Shown here in pieces: positions 1 to 8,104 of a stretch of 23,016 bases of DNA. The notes below the pieces were generated by a model. It was not told the DNA's origin and did not search any database. It saw nothing but the letters and a program-made list of their open reading frames with translations. The stretch covers positions 1 to 23,016 of the forward strand of contig JBGUXY010000030.1 of the NCBI GenBank assembly GCA_045118335.1, read 5' to 3'. Position 1 is the stretch's first letter; each line of letters begins with the position of its first letter. The DNA is from W1P20-047 sp045118335. Its GTDB lineage: Bacteria; Actinomycetota; Coriobacteriia; Coriobacteriales; Eggerthellaceae. Made by a program: the position numbers and the translations under genes.

Positions 1-1
1 C

Positions 2-208
2 GTCGAGGGCTCCGAGGTCAACCAGCAGGAGCAGATGGACAAGCTCGGCATGAACGTCGTGCCCGTGCACATCCGCGACGCCTACGCGTTCGGCGGCGGC
101 CTGCACTGCTCCACCGCTGACGTCTACCGCGAGGGCGACCAGCTCGACTACTTCCCGAACAGGGTCAAGGACGCCACCCTGGTCCGTCCGGAGATGTGGA
201 ACGACTAG
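2..208 (+). CDS. Amidinotransferase family protein, C-terminal 68 residues (partial)
   Basis: The gene enters from the left edge, so only the C-terminal 68 residues are visible, ending at a TAG. The fragment contains an Ala-Phe-Gly-Gly-Gly-Leu-His-Cys-Ser-Thr block. This resembles the catalytic Cys loop of the glycine (arginine:glycine) amidinotransferase branch (G-G-G-F-H-C-W-T in the animal enzyme as I recall it) more than arginine deiminase. The family transfers or hydrolyses the amidino group of arginine-like substrates through a Cys thiouronium intermediate in the cytoplasm. The His and Cys sit about 34 and 33 residues from the end, as expected for the family's C-terminal catalytic loop. 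The next gene is an MHS-family symporter on the same strand, which may move a substrate or product. Arginine deiminase-like hydrolase remains possible because the other catalytic residues lie outside the window. Confidence 0.7.
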   Translation, partial: VEGSEVNQQEQMDKLGMNVVPVHIRDAYAFGGGLHCSTADVYREGDQLDYFPNRVKDATLVRPEMWND

Positions 209-217
209 TCGCAGACT

Positions 218-288
218 CTATGCGCGCCGCTTAAGGCGATGCGCATAGCGCGAGTTCTCCCCCTCCCAGTCTTCTGACTGGGAGGGGG
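218..288 (+). terminator. Two hairpins after the amidinotransferase; the second is terminator-like
   Basis: The first inverted repeat has arms CTATGCGC (218-225) and GCGCATAG (241-248). The second is a perfect 13-bp stem at 259-271 and 276-288 with a TTCT tetraloop (CCCCCTCCCAGTC against its complement). It lies 50 nt past the stop codon. There is no U-tract after the second stem, so it may be a weak terminator, a 3'-end protecting structure, or work with Rho. Confidence 0.55.
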
Positions 289-556
289 CTGCATGTCGGG
301 GCTTATGCTTATCGCGATAGTTATTGCTATCAGCAGCCGTTTTGCAAGGAATGAAGGGGTCGTCGATTAAGCAAGCAATCCCCGACATCGCAATGGCATA
401 TCTGCCATCAATGTCTATCCTTCTCGCAGGAAGGGTGCTGGTGTCAGGTATCTGCCTGGGGGGGTAAGAGAAACCTGATGCTAGCGGCGGCAGATGTAGA
501 TTAAACAGGGCATGCCCTAGACGCTTTTGAAATGTACGCAATTCGGGCTTTGGTTG
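289..556 (+). promoter_or_regulatory. Leader region upstream of the MHS transporter with possible RNA structure
   Basis: No gene is visible in this stretch. A weak promoter-like pair is TTGCAA (342-347) and GATTAA (365-370), spaced 17 nt. GATAG/CTATC arms (316-331) form a small imperfect palindrome. Further down, TCAGGT (444-449) can pair with ACCTGA (473-478), and ATCTGCC (450-456) can pair with GGCAGAT (489-495). The interleaved order would make a pseudoknot or two mutually exclusive hairpins. A second ATCTGCC at 402-408 could compete for the same partner. No known riboswitch consensus fits; TPP was considered and rejected. Confidence 0.3.
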
Positions 557-570
557 AAAGGAGATCTTCC

Positions 571-1935
571 ATGGCCGATGTATCAACTGAACAAGTGAAC
601 ATCTCGTTTGATCAGTTGTCAGAGCAGGACAAGAAGGACGCGTTCCGCAAGGTACTCGTCTCCTCGTTCCTCGGCAACTTCATCGAGTGGTTCGACTACG
701 CTTCGTATTCTTATCTGGCAACCGTTCTTGCCTACGTGTTCTTCCCTGAAGGAGACCATACGGTTGCAACCATCATGACGTTTGGCGTGTTCGCCCTTTC
801 GTTCTTGATTCGTCCGCTCGGCTCCCTGTTCTGGGGTCCCTACGGCGACAAGCATGGCCGCCGCAACGCTTTGGCCATTTCGATTTTGCTCATGACTGGT
901 GCCACTGGCCTTATCGGCTTCCTGCCTCCGTATGCCATGATCGGTGCTGCTGCTCCGCTGCTGCTCCTGTTGCTCCGCTGCTGCCAGAGCTTCTCTGCTG
1001 CTGGTGAGTACGCTGGTGCTGCAACGTTTATCGCCGAGTACACCGACACCAAGCATCGTGGTTTCTATGCTTCCTTCGTGCCCGCCTCCACGGCCATCGG
1101 CCTGTTGGTCGGCTCGCTGCTGGCAACTCTGATGTACAACACCTGGGGTGCCGATTCCTCGTTCATGATCAATTGGGGCTGGCGCTTCTTCTTCTGGCTG
1201 GCCATTCCTCTTGGCTGGATTACTCACTACATCCGTACCAAGGTCCAGGACTCCCCGGTTTACCAGGTCATGGAAGCCCGCATCGAAGACAACGAGGACA
1301 AAGACCTTGCTTCGCACCAGGCGCATCCTCTGCGTAACCTGTTCACGAACTACCCCAAGACCGCTATCATCGCCTTCGGTTCCTGCATCCTGAACGCCGT
1401 CGGCTTCTACGCGGTTCTTACCTTCATGCCCACCTACCTGGAGACGACCCTTGGCTACGACGCCGGCGCCGCTTCGACCATCACGTCGATTACGCTGGTT
1501 GCCTACATCATCATGGTGTTCATTTCCGGTAAGCTCTCCGACAAGTTCGGCCGTAAGAGGATGTTGCTCATTGCAGCTGCGGCGTTCGTCATTTTGACCG
1601 TGCCGATGTTCATGCTCATGGGCACCTTGCAGTTCTGGCTCATCTTGCTCGCGCAGCTGGTCATGAACTTCCTGCTGTGCATCAACGACGGTTCGCTGCC
1701 CAGCTACATGATCGAGACCTTCCCGACCGAGGTGCGCTACACTGGCTACGCCTTCGTGTTCAGCTTGGCGAACGGTCTGTTCGGTGGCTCCACTTCCTAC
1801 ATCGCCCTGAGCCTCACCCAGGCAACGGGCAGCGCTCTTGCTCCTGCATGGTACATGGTGGTCATCGCGGCTATCGCCCTGATCTGCATCGCCATCTCCC
1901 ACGAGAACAGCAACAAGGACCTGAACGAAATCTAG
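571..1935 (+). CDS. MFS transporter, metabolite:H+ symporter (MHS) family
   Basis: A 454-residue inner-membrane secondary transporter of the MHS branch of the major facilitator superfamily (ProP/ShiA/KgtP relatives), which imports organic acids, osmolytes or betaine-like compounds with protons. Family marks are visible. The first-helix block Gly-Asn-Phe-Ile-Glu-Trp-Phe-Asp-Tyr is at residues 35-43. The loop 2-3 motif with Arg-Pro-Leu-Gly then Gly-Asp-Lys-His-Gly-Arg-Arg is at about 81-98. The hydrophobic profile suggests 12 helices. The start at 571 is chosen because AAAGGAGA lies at 557-564; an in-frame ATG at 532 lacks a comparable site. It follows an amidinotransferase gene, so a guanidino compound, amino acid or betaine is a reasonable guess for the substrate, but the sequence does not show it. 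A strong terminator follows. Confidence 0.85.
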   Translation: MADVSTEQVNISFDQLSEQDKKDAFRKVLVSSFLGNFIEWFDYASYSYLATVLAYVFFPEGDHTVATIMTFGVFALSFLIRPLGSLFWGPYGDKHGRRNALAISILLMTGATGLIGFLPPYAMIGAAAPLLLLLLRCCQSFSAAGEYAGAATFIAEYTDTKHRGFYASFVPASTAIGLLVGSLLATLMYNTWGADSSFMINWGWRFFFWLAIPLGWITHYIRTKVQDSPVYQVMEARIEDNEDKDLASHQAHPLRNLFTNYPKTAIIAFGSCILNAVGFYAVLTFMPTYLETTLGYDAGAASTITSITLVAYIIMVFISGKLSDKFGRKRMLLIAAAAFVILTVPMFMLMGTLQFWLILLAQLVMNFLLCINDGSLPSYMIETFPTEVRYTGYAFVFSLANGLFGGSTSYIALSLTQATGSALAPAWYMVVIAAIALICIAISHENSNKDLNEI

Positions 1936-1967
1936 TCATTGTTTGCTTAACGGCAAGCGCTACAAGA

Positions 1968-2002
1968 AGGGCAGGCTGCTTTCGGGCAGCCTGCCCTGTT
2001 TT
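1968..2002 (+). terminator. Rho-independent terminator of the MHS transporter gene
   Basis: A perfect 12-bp GC-rich stem (AGGGCAGGCTGC at 1968-1979 against 1986-1997) encloses a 6-nt loop and is followed by GTTTT. It begins 32 nt after the transporter stop codon. Confidence 0.85.
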
Positions 2003-2008
2003 GCGGGG

Positions 2009-2130
2009 GAGAAACAGGGACGGGTACATTTTCTCATTCCTAGTGTGGTGTCTCTTCGAATGAGAAATTGGACCCGTCCCTATTTCTGATCCTCATTCCC
2101 CATGATGAAATGGACCCGTTCCTGTTTCTC
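2009..2130. repeat. Palindromic dispersed repeat, copy A, with an extra degenerate arm
   Basis: Left arm 2009-2039 and right arm 2058-2087 are inverted repeats that match at 27 of 30 positions; both carry the core AGGGACGGGT and TTTCTCATTC. A further degenerate right arm lies at about 2103-2130. The same core recurs at 20161-20263 in this window, so it is a dispersed element. The look recalls REP/RAYT-type palindromes, which are mobilised in trans, but no transposase is present here. It can fold into a long hairpin and sits between the transporter terminator and the tetR control region. Confidence 0.75.
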
Positions 2131-2152
2131 GTTGTCGGGGTCGTTTCTCGCG

Positions 2153-2212
2153 TGATTTTTCCGATTTGATACTGGTATAAATAATCAGAATCATTAAACT
2201 ATTAGGTATCAA
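2153..2212 (+). promoter_or_regulatory. AT-rich control region upstream of tetR with candidate operator
   Basis: An AT-rich island stands out from the GC-rich surroundings. TTGATACTGGTATAAA (2166-2181) is an imperfect palindrome (14 of 16 positions symmetric). TTGATAC (2166-2172) also pairs with GTATCAA (2206-2212) as longer inverted arms. TATAAA at 2176-2181 could serve as a -10 box, but I see no good -35. Its position upstream of a TetR gene fits autorepression. The rest of 2131-2373 holds no recognisable gene. Confidence 0.35.
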
Positions 2213-2373
2213 TAATCTCAATGGGCATTTGACGGTTTATCCATGTCAGAAAGCACGACGCTAGCATAGTTGCATAGCGATGGATACCATGACGATGGCT
2301 TTTGGGAAGAAGCCATCAACACGGGGTGGAGACTGCAAACCCTGCGCGCAGGAGATATGCGGGAGATGATCGT

Positions 2374-2979
2374 ATGGCAGTCGGGAAGCAACAGACAATG
2401 AAAGCTCAGCTGACGAGGGCGTCGCTCATCGTGGCAGCTGCAGCTATTCTTAGGGAGAAGGGGCCGTCTTCGGTAACGTATCGACGCGTGGCTGACAAGG
2501 CTGGCGCCGCCTCCTCTTCGGTTGGGTATTATTTCGAATCGATCGATGCACTGCTGCGCGAGGCGGCCGACTTCAACATGCGACTCTGGTCGCAGCGTGC
2601 CGAAAAGGCTGCACAAGACGCCGAGGCTCTTACCAGGGAAGAGTGCCAAGAGCGTCTAGAGGAATTGCTGTTGCAGGCGTGCTTGCCCGAAGATTTCACG
2701 AAGCCCGCAGCACATTACGAGCAGCTCATGAGCGCATCTGAGTCTTTGATCGTGACTTCGACGTATCGTCGGGGTCGGCTGCGTTTGGATGGGGCCATCA
2801 ACCGCATACTGGAACATGCGGGAATCGCAGGTTTCAATCCGCGCATGGTGGTTGCTATTGTAGATGGCGCAGCGGTGCTGGGTATTTCAGAAGGTTATCC
2901 CGTACGCGAGATGGCGAAAAGCCTGCTTACCGAATTGTTCACCATCGTGAAGGACGATTTGTCGCAAGAAAACGCGTAG
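2374..2979 (+). CDS. TetR/AcrR family transcriptional regulator
   Basis: A 201-residue protein with a TetR-type N-terminal DNA-binding region. A helix with Leu-Ile-Val-Ala-Ala-Ala-Ala-Ile-Leu leads into a helix-turn-helix at roughly residues 34-55 (Val-Thr-Tyr-Arg-Arg-Val-Ala-Asp-Lys-Ala-Gly) and the typical Gly-Tyr-Tyr-Phe after it. The C-terminal part (about 70-200) is helical and poorly conserved, as usual for the ligand and dimer domain. The start at 2374 has GGGAGA 7 nt upstream; an in-frame ATG at 2302 has no such support. It probably represses itself or a neighbour such as the aminotransferase downstream or the transporter upstream. The effector cannot be predicted. Confidence 0.85.
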   Translation: MAVGKQQTMKAQLTRASLIVAAAAILREKGPSSVTYRRVADKAGAASSSVGYYFESIDALLREAADFNMRLWSQRAEKAAQDAEALTREECQERLEELLLQACLPEDFTKPAAHYEQLMSASESLIVTSTYRRGRLRLDGAINRILEHAGIAGFNPRMVVAIVDGAAVLGISEGYPVREMAKSLLTELFTIVKDDLSQENA

Positions 2980-3013
2980 AAGACGTTAATACAACCAGTT
3001 GCGCCAAGGAAAC

Positions 3014-3103
3014 CCCATCTATGGGAATGTGTGCTCTGAAGGCTTGCTTCGTGCGAGCGATTATCGGCTCGCGGTGCTTTGCTGGTCGGGGTTGCGCTAG
3101 AAT
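3014..3103 (+). promoter_or_regulatory. Inverted repeats and -10-like box before the aminotransferase gene
   Basis: The 162-nt gap after tetR contains CCCAT-CT-ATGGG (3014-3025) and a GCGAGC/GCTCGC inverted repeat (3053-3072). A good -10-like TAGAAT lies at 3098-3103, 38 nt before the start codon, but no clear -35 box is spaced correctly. The second repeat could be a tetR terminator without U-tract or an operator. Confidence 0.3.
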
Positions 3104-3141
3104 GCTCTACGAAAACGAACAGGCGCGTTGAAAGGATTGCC

Positions 3142-4323
3142 ATGCTGAACGAGGCAATGCTCATGTTGGGCAAGGAACCGTCGTCTATCAGGGAGCTGTT
3201 CGCCTATGGCCTGCAGCGCAAAGCTCAGATAGGTGCCGACAAGGTTTTCGACTTCAGCCTGGGGAATCCTAGCGTGCCGGCGCCAGATGCGGTTGCACAG
3301 TCGCTGCGTGATATATCCCTGCTCGAGCCGTCTTCGGTACATGGTTATACGCCCGCCCAAGGTGCGCCTGCCGTTCGACAAGCCATAGCCGAATCGCTGA
3401 ACCGGCGTTGCGGGACTGCCTATGACGCAGACAACTTCTACCTCACCTGTGGTGCCGCTGCGGCGCTCAACATCTGCCTGAAGGCGTTGATCGAACCCGG
3501 CGACGAGGTGGTGGTGATAGCTCCGTTCTTCCCCGAATACCGCGTGTGGATCGAAGGCAATGGAGCCACATTGGTGATGGTTGCTGCGCGCGAGAGCGAC
3601 TTCCAAATCGATGCCAACGCCCTGGCAGCTGCTTTGAACGAACGCACGAAGGCCGTCATCGTCAACTCTCCGAACAACCCGGTGGGCGTAGTGTATTCTC
3701 GGGAAACGCTGGAAGCAGTCGCGGAGACGTTGCGATCAGCCGAGCGGCGGGTGGGCCATCCCATCTTCCTGATGTCGGACGAACCGTATCGCGAGCTCGT
3801 GTACGGCAATAGGGAAGTTCCCTGGGTGCCGTCCATCTACGATGACACCATCGTCTGCTATTCCTGGAGCAAGTCGCTTTCCATGCCGGGTGAGCGTATC
3901 GGATACCTGCTGGTTCCCGATACGGTGACAGGCAGCCGCGATGTGTATGCGGCCATCTGCGGCGCTGGCCGTGTATTGGGGTTCGTTTGCGCTCCTGCCT
4001 TGTTCCAGCAGGTTATCGCGCGTTGCATCGACGAGCCCACCGACATTGCCGCCTACGAGAGCAATCGAGTGAAGCTCACGCAGATTATGGACGAGGCGGG
4101 CTTCGAGTACATCGAGCCGCAAGGCGCGTTCTACCTGTGGGTGAAGTCGCCCGAACCCGACGCGAACGCGTTCGCCGAACGGGCCAAGGCGCATGAGCTG
4201 CTGATCGTGCCCAGCGACAGCTTCGGGGTCACGGGCTGGGTGCGTTTGGGCTATTGCGTCAGCGATAAGGTCATCTCCAATTCTCGAGACGCGTTCCTGG
4301 CTTTAGCCGAAGAGTACCGATAG
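3142..4323 (+). CDS. Pyridoxal phosphate-dependent class I/II aminotransferase
   Basis: A 393-residue fold-type I PLP enzyme that would move an amino group between an amino acid and a 2-oxo acid in the cytoplasm. Visible family marks are the Asn-Ser-Pro-Asn-Asn-Pro-Val-Gly block at 175-182, Asp213 and Tyr216 in Ser-Asp-Glu-Pro-Tyr, and the PLP Lys244 in Ser-Trp-Ser-Lys-Ser, followed by Arg252. A C-terminal Arg in Val-Arg-Leu-Gly should bind the substrate carboxylate. The start at 3142 has AAAGGA at 3131-3136; an in-frame ATG at 3079 lacks a site. The family contains aspartate, alanine and aromatic aminotransferases and I cannot choose among them. It follows a tetR gene and precedes rnhA by 38 nt, so rnhA may be cotranscribed with it. 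Confidence 0.88.
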   Translation: MLNEAMLMLGKEPSSIRELFAYGLQRKAQIGADKVFDFSLGNPSVPAPDAVAQSLRDISLLEPSSVHGYTPAQGAPAVRQAIAESLNRRCGTAYDADNFYLTCGAAAALNICLKALIEPGDEVVVIAPFFPEYRVWIEGNGATLVMVAARESDFQIDANALAAALNERTKAVIVNSPNNPVGVVYSRETLEAVAETLRSAERRVGHPIFLMSDEPYRELVYGNREVPWVPSIYDDTIVCYSWSKSLSMPGERIGYLLVPDTVTGSRDVYAAICGAGRVLGFVCAPALFQQVIARCIDEPTDIAAYESNRVKLTQIMDEAGFEYIEPQGAFYLWVKSPEPDANAFAERAKAHELLIVPSDSFGVTGWVRLGYCVSDKVISNSRDAFLALAEEYR

Positions 4324-4361
4324 CCACGGCGAAGCGATAGGCGAGCTGCGGGGGAAGACGC

Positions 4362-4811
4362 TTGACAAGGCTGGAAGTATATTGCGATGGTGGTTGCCGC
4401 GGCAACCAAGCCGACGTGAACGTGGGCGGCTGGGGTGCGTACCTGGTTTGGGGCGAGCATACCAAGGAACTGTGGGGCGGCGAGCCGAACACCACGAACA
4501 ACAAGATGGAGCTCACAGGGGCAATCGAGGGCCTGCGCGCAATCAAGAACAAAAACGTGCCTGTAGACGTCTACGTCGACAGTGCCTACGTGCTCAACGG
4601 CATTACCAGTTGGGTCTACGGCTGGATGAAAAACGGCTGGGTCAACAGCAAGAAAGACCCTGTTGCCAACAAGGAGCTCTGGCTTGAGCTACTCGAGGAA
4701 AAACGCAAGTTTCCCGACATAACGTTTCACAAGGTAAAAGGTCACGCCGACAACACCGGAAACAACATGGCCGACGCCCTGGCTAATCGCGCCATGGACG
4801 AATTAAGCTAG
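4362..4811 (+). CDS. rnhA: Ribonuclease HI
   Basis: A 149-residue ribonuclease HI, which cuts the RNA strand of RNA/DNA hybrids in the cytoplasm with two metal ions. The catalytic set is complete: Asp9 in Tyr-Cys-Asp-Gly-Gly, Glu50 in Asn-Asn-Lys-Met-Glu-Leu, Asp73 in Tyr-Val-Asp-Ser-Ala, His128 and Asp138 in the C-terminal Gly-His-Ala-Asp...Met-Ala-Asp block. The Trp-rich basic handle region (about 84-107) is also present. Length is normal for the bacterial family. The start is a TTG at 4362 with a GGGGGAAG site at 4350-4357, and it gives the expected N-terminus just before the first beta strand. It lies 38 nt after the aminotransferase gene and converges with the trkA pair. Confidence 0.95.
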   Translation: MTRLEVYCDGGCRGNQADVNVGGWGAYLVWGEHTKELWGGEPNTTNNKMELTGAIEGLRAIKNKNVPVDVYVDSAYVLNGITSWVYGWMKNGWVNSKKDPVANKELWLELLEEKRKFPDITFHKVKGHADNTGNNMADALANRAMDELS

Positions 4812-4819
4812 TGCGGCTG

Positions 4820-4859
4820 GGATCCATGCTGGGGCGTGGATCCGTCTTTCGTTCGAACG
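4820..4859. terminator. Hairpin between convergent rnhA and trkA genes
   Basis: The 51-nt convergent gap holds GGATCCA (4820-4826) and TGGATCC (4837-4843) as a 7-bp stem, then a perfect 10-nt palindrome CGTTCGAACG at 4850-4859. There is no long T-run on either strand, so terminator function is plausible from position only. Confidence 0.35.
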
Positions 4860-4862
4860 AAT

Positions 4863-5540
4863 CTAGAGCAATTTCAGGGCAGCGGGCACCATGTCGACGC
4901 GGTCGGAATAGGCGGCAACTACCACCATGTCGCCAGGATGCAGCACCGTATCCGGTCCCACGATTTCCATGTCGTCTTCGTCATAGCGCGAAACGGCCAC
5001 GAACAGGCAGCCGCTGGGCAGTTCGACATCGTAGGCCAACACGCCTTCCTCGTTGTCGTGGTGGCGCATGCGGGGAACCACCACTTCCTTGAGTGCGACG
5101 TTGCCATGCGTCATGCTCGAAAGGACGCTGATGCCACCCAGCATGGCCTCTTCTTCGATCATGGTGGCGATAAGCGTGGTGGACGAGACGCACTCGATGC
5201 CGACCTCGCGGAAGATGCGCAGGTTCTTCGGGCTGTTCACGCGGGCTATGCAGCGCGAGACGCCGAACACGCGCGAGGCGATTTCACATGACATCAGGTT
5301 GGTGTCATCCTGGCCCGTGGTGGCTACGAACACGTCTGCCTTGCGGATGTCGGCATCTTCCTGGTATCGCGACATGCAGCCGTCTCCGTTGATGACCAGA
5401 TAGCGACCGCTAAGAATAGATGCCAGACGGTCTGCGGTCCGCGTGCTCTGCTCGATGATGGCTACCTCGTTGCCAGCGCGCAGCATGATGGTGGCCAGGT
5501 ACTCGCCGATTTTGCCGCCGCCTGCGATGACGATGTACAT
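4863..5540 (-). CDS. TrkA/KtrA-type potassium channel regulatory subunit (second of pair)
   Basis: A 225-residue cytoplasmic RCK protein that would gate a potassium uptake membrane subunit in response to bound nucleotide. The N-terminal TrkA-N Rossmann domain has Ile-Ala-Gly-Gly-Gly-Lys-Ile-Gly (about residues 5-12) and an acidic residue at the end of strand 2 (Ile-Ile-Glu-Gln), which favours NAD(H) or a similar ligand. Residues from about 140 on form a TrkA-C domain. A strong GAGGAGGT site overlaps the stop of the upstream trkA gene, and only 12 nt separate the two, so they form an operon. The TrkH/KtrB-type membrane partner is not in this window. Confidence 0.88.
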   Translation of the reverse strand: MYIVIAGGGKIGEYLATIMLRAGNEVAIIEQSTRTADRLASILSGRYLVINGDGCMSRYQEDADIRKADVFVATTGQDDTNLMSCEIASRVFGVSRCIARVNSPKNLRIFREVGIECVSSTTLIATMIEEEAMLGGISVLSSMTHGNVALKEVVVPRMRHHDNEEGVLAYDVELPSGCLFVAVSRYDEDDMEIVGPDTVLHPGDMVVVAAYSDRVDMVPAALKLL

Positions 5541-5552
5541 GCGCGACCTCCT

Positions 5553-6215
5553 CTAGTCCTGTATCCAGCGGTTGAACTGGGGAACGTACGAGTGGCGTAC
5601 GCAAGCTAGCACGGAATCGCCATGGCACAGCGTGCTGTCCGAGTTCGGTATGGAGCTTGCGCGGCCGTCGGCACGCTGGAATGCGATGATGCGTATGTCG
5701 TGGGAGCGTTCGAGTTCGCCGGCACGGATGGTGCGTCGTTTGTTGCTGCGCAGGTCGAGGGAAAACCGGAGCAATTCGAAATCTCCGAAGCTATCGATAT
5801 GCGCGCCGTGACCCGACGAAACCTTGGCGAACATCTCTTCGGCGACAAGCGAAGTTCCGCAAACGTAATCCAAGCCAAGCTGTTCGTAGGCGCGTTCGTG
5901 AGTGGGGTCGTAGAGTCGGGCGATTACGTGCGGAACGTGATACAAGCGTTTCGCCACCTCTGCCACCATGAGGTTGGCGTGGTCGAGCTGGGTGACGGCG
6001 CATACGCAGTCTGCAGTCTCGATGCCGGCGCGGTGTAGCGTTTCCTCGTCATATCCCACGCCCTGGACCACCGATCCGTTGAACGAGCGACCAAGCCCCG
6101 CAAACGAATCGACGTTCTTGTCGATCACGCACACGTTGTTGTTGTTCTCCGAAAGCATGTTTGCCAGCTGCGAACCCACACGTCCACAACCTACCACGAT
6201 AATGTTGCTGTCCAT
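5553..6215 (-). CDS. TrkA/KtrA-type potassium channel regulatory subunit (first of pair)
   Basis: A 220-residue RCK protein, paralogous to the next gene downstream. The Rossmann motif Val-Gly-Cys-Gly-Arg-Val-Gly lies near the N-terminus with Asp at the end of strand 2 (Val-Ile-Asp-Lys). A TrkA-C-like region follows residue 135 and is less typical than in the partner, with several Arg/Lys. The start at 6215 has GAGAGGA about 6-8 nt upstream on the minus strand. The pair could assemble a hetero-octameric gating ring with a TrkH/KtrB membrane protein encoded elsewhere. A -10-like TATACT lies just upstream. Confidence 0.87.
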   Translation of the reverse strand: MDSNIIVVGCGRVGSQLANMLSENNNNVCVIDKNVDSFAGLGRSFNGSVVQGVGYDEETLHRAGIETADCVCAVTQLDHANLMVAEVAKRLYHVPHVIARLYDPTHERAYEQLGLDYVCGTSLVAEEMFAKVSSGHGAHIDSFGDFELLRFSLDLRSNKRRTIRAGELERSHDIRIIAFQRADGRASSIPNSDSTLCHGDSVLACVRHSYVPQFNRWIQD

Positions 6216-6241
6216 CGTCGTCCTCTCAAACGGTGGGCAAA

Positions 6242-6247
6242 AGTATA
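6242..6247 (-). promoter_or_regulatory. Candidate -10 box for the trkA pair
   Basis: On the minus strand the sequence reads TATACT, 26 nt before the start codon of the first trkA gene and just ahead of its ribosome binding site. No good -35 box is found 16-18 nt upstream. Confidence 0.4.
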
Positions 6248-6568
6248 GCTCATGTGATGCTGCTGTGCGATTGGGGCAAGGGTAGGCCGCTTGAGTTGTT
6301 GATTACGTTCACATTCTCCATCGTCTAACATCTTCGTATGCGCCTAGCGTCCAGGCTTTAAGAAAAGCCAGGCAAAACCCCAGGTCGTGTTTTGTTTAAC
6401 GCACGAGAACGGCGAAGATTGGCTGCCGAACGCGTAAACGGCTTCGAATAGGTTGATGTTGCCGGTTTCGTACCCGTTGTGTTGGAGGGTGCACCTTCGG
6501 TACAATCGAGACGCAAGCAGGATGTTCGTTGCGCTGGCGTGAGCTGGCGCTCACACGTAGGAGGCTCC
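6248..6568. promoter_or_regulatory. Divergent intergenic region between trkA and purB
   Basis: No gene is supported in this stretch. It holds a GGCTTT/AAAGCC hairpin with a 4-nt loop (6354-6369) and a -10-like TACAAT at 6501-6506, about 62 nt before purB. TTGGAG at 6482-6487 is only 13 nt from that box, too close for a normal -35. A strong TAGGAGG site for purB lies at 6558-6564. I see no known riboswitch or PUR-box pattern. Confidence 0.35.
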
Positions 6569-7912
<1,344 letters not shown>

Positions 7913-8104
7913 CGAATGCGGTATCCTGGCCACGCTTCGCCCAACAAGAGACGGCCCCTTTTTCATGAACCTGCACCTGCCATCGGGTCTTCAAGTCGCA
8001 TGAACCCGTTGGGTGAGGTCGGGTAATCCATGCCAGCGAAACAAGGCGTGGTGGGGTACACTGTTCGTGACGTGCATGAAGTACCTGGTGGCAGGAGGCA
8101 ATAA

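Noticed and set aside
430..500. Possible TPP riboswitch, because of an AACCTGAT-like stretch
   Set aside because: The partner CTGAGA element and the downstream conserved segment are missing, and the spacing does not fit.
619..1902. Long minus-strand reading frame (427 codons) opposite the MHS transporter
   Set aside because: It mirrors a clear transporter gene, is rich in His, Gln and Arg with no domain pattern, and has no ribosome site. It is a by-product of the coding strand's codon use.
4850..4859. CGTTCGAACG as a LexA/SOS box
   Set aside because: It lacks the spacing of the known actinobacterial or Bacillus-type box and lies between convergent genes, where no promoter is expected.
6482..6506. 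TTGGAG/TACAAT as a full promoter for purB
   Set aside because: The spacer is only 13 nt, too short for a sigma-70 promoter; only the -10-like box is kept, at low confidence.
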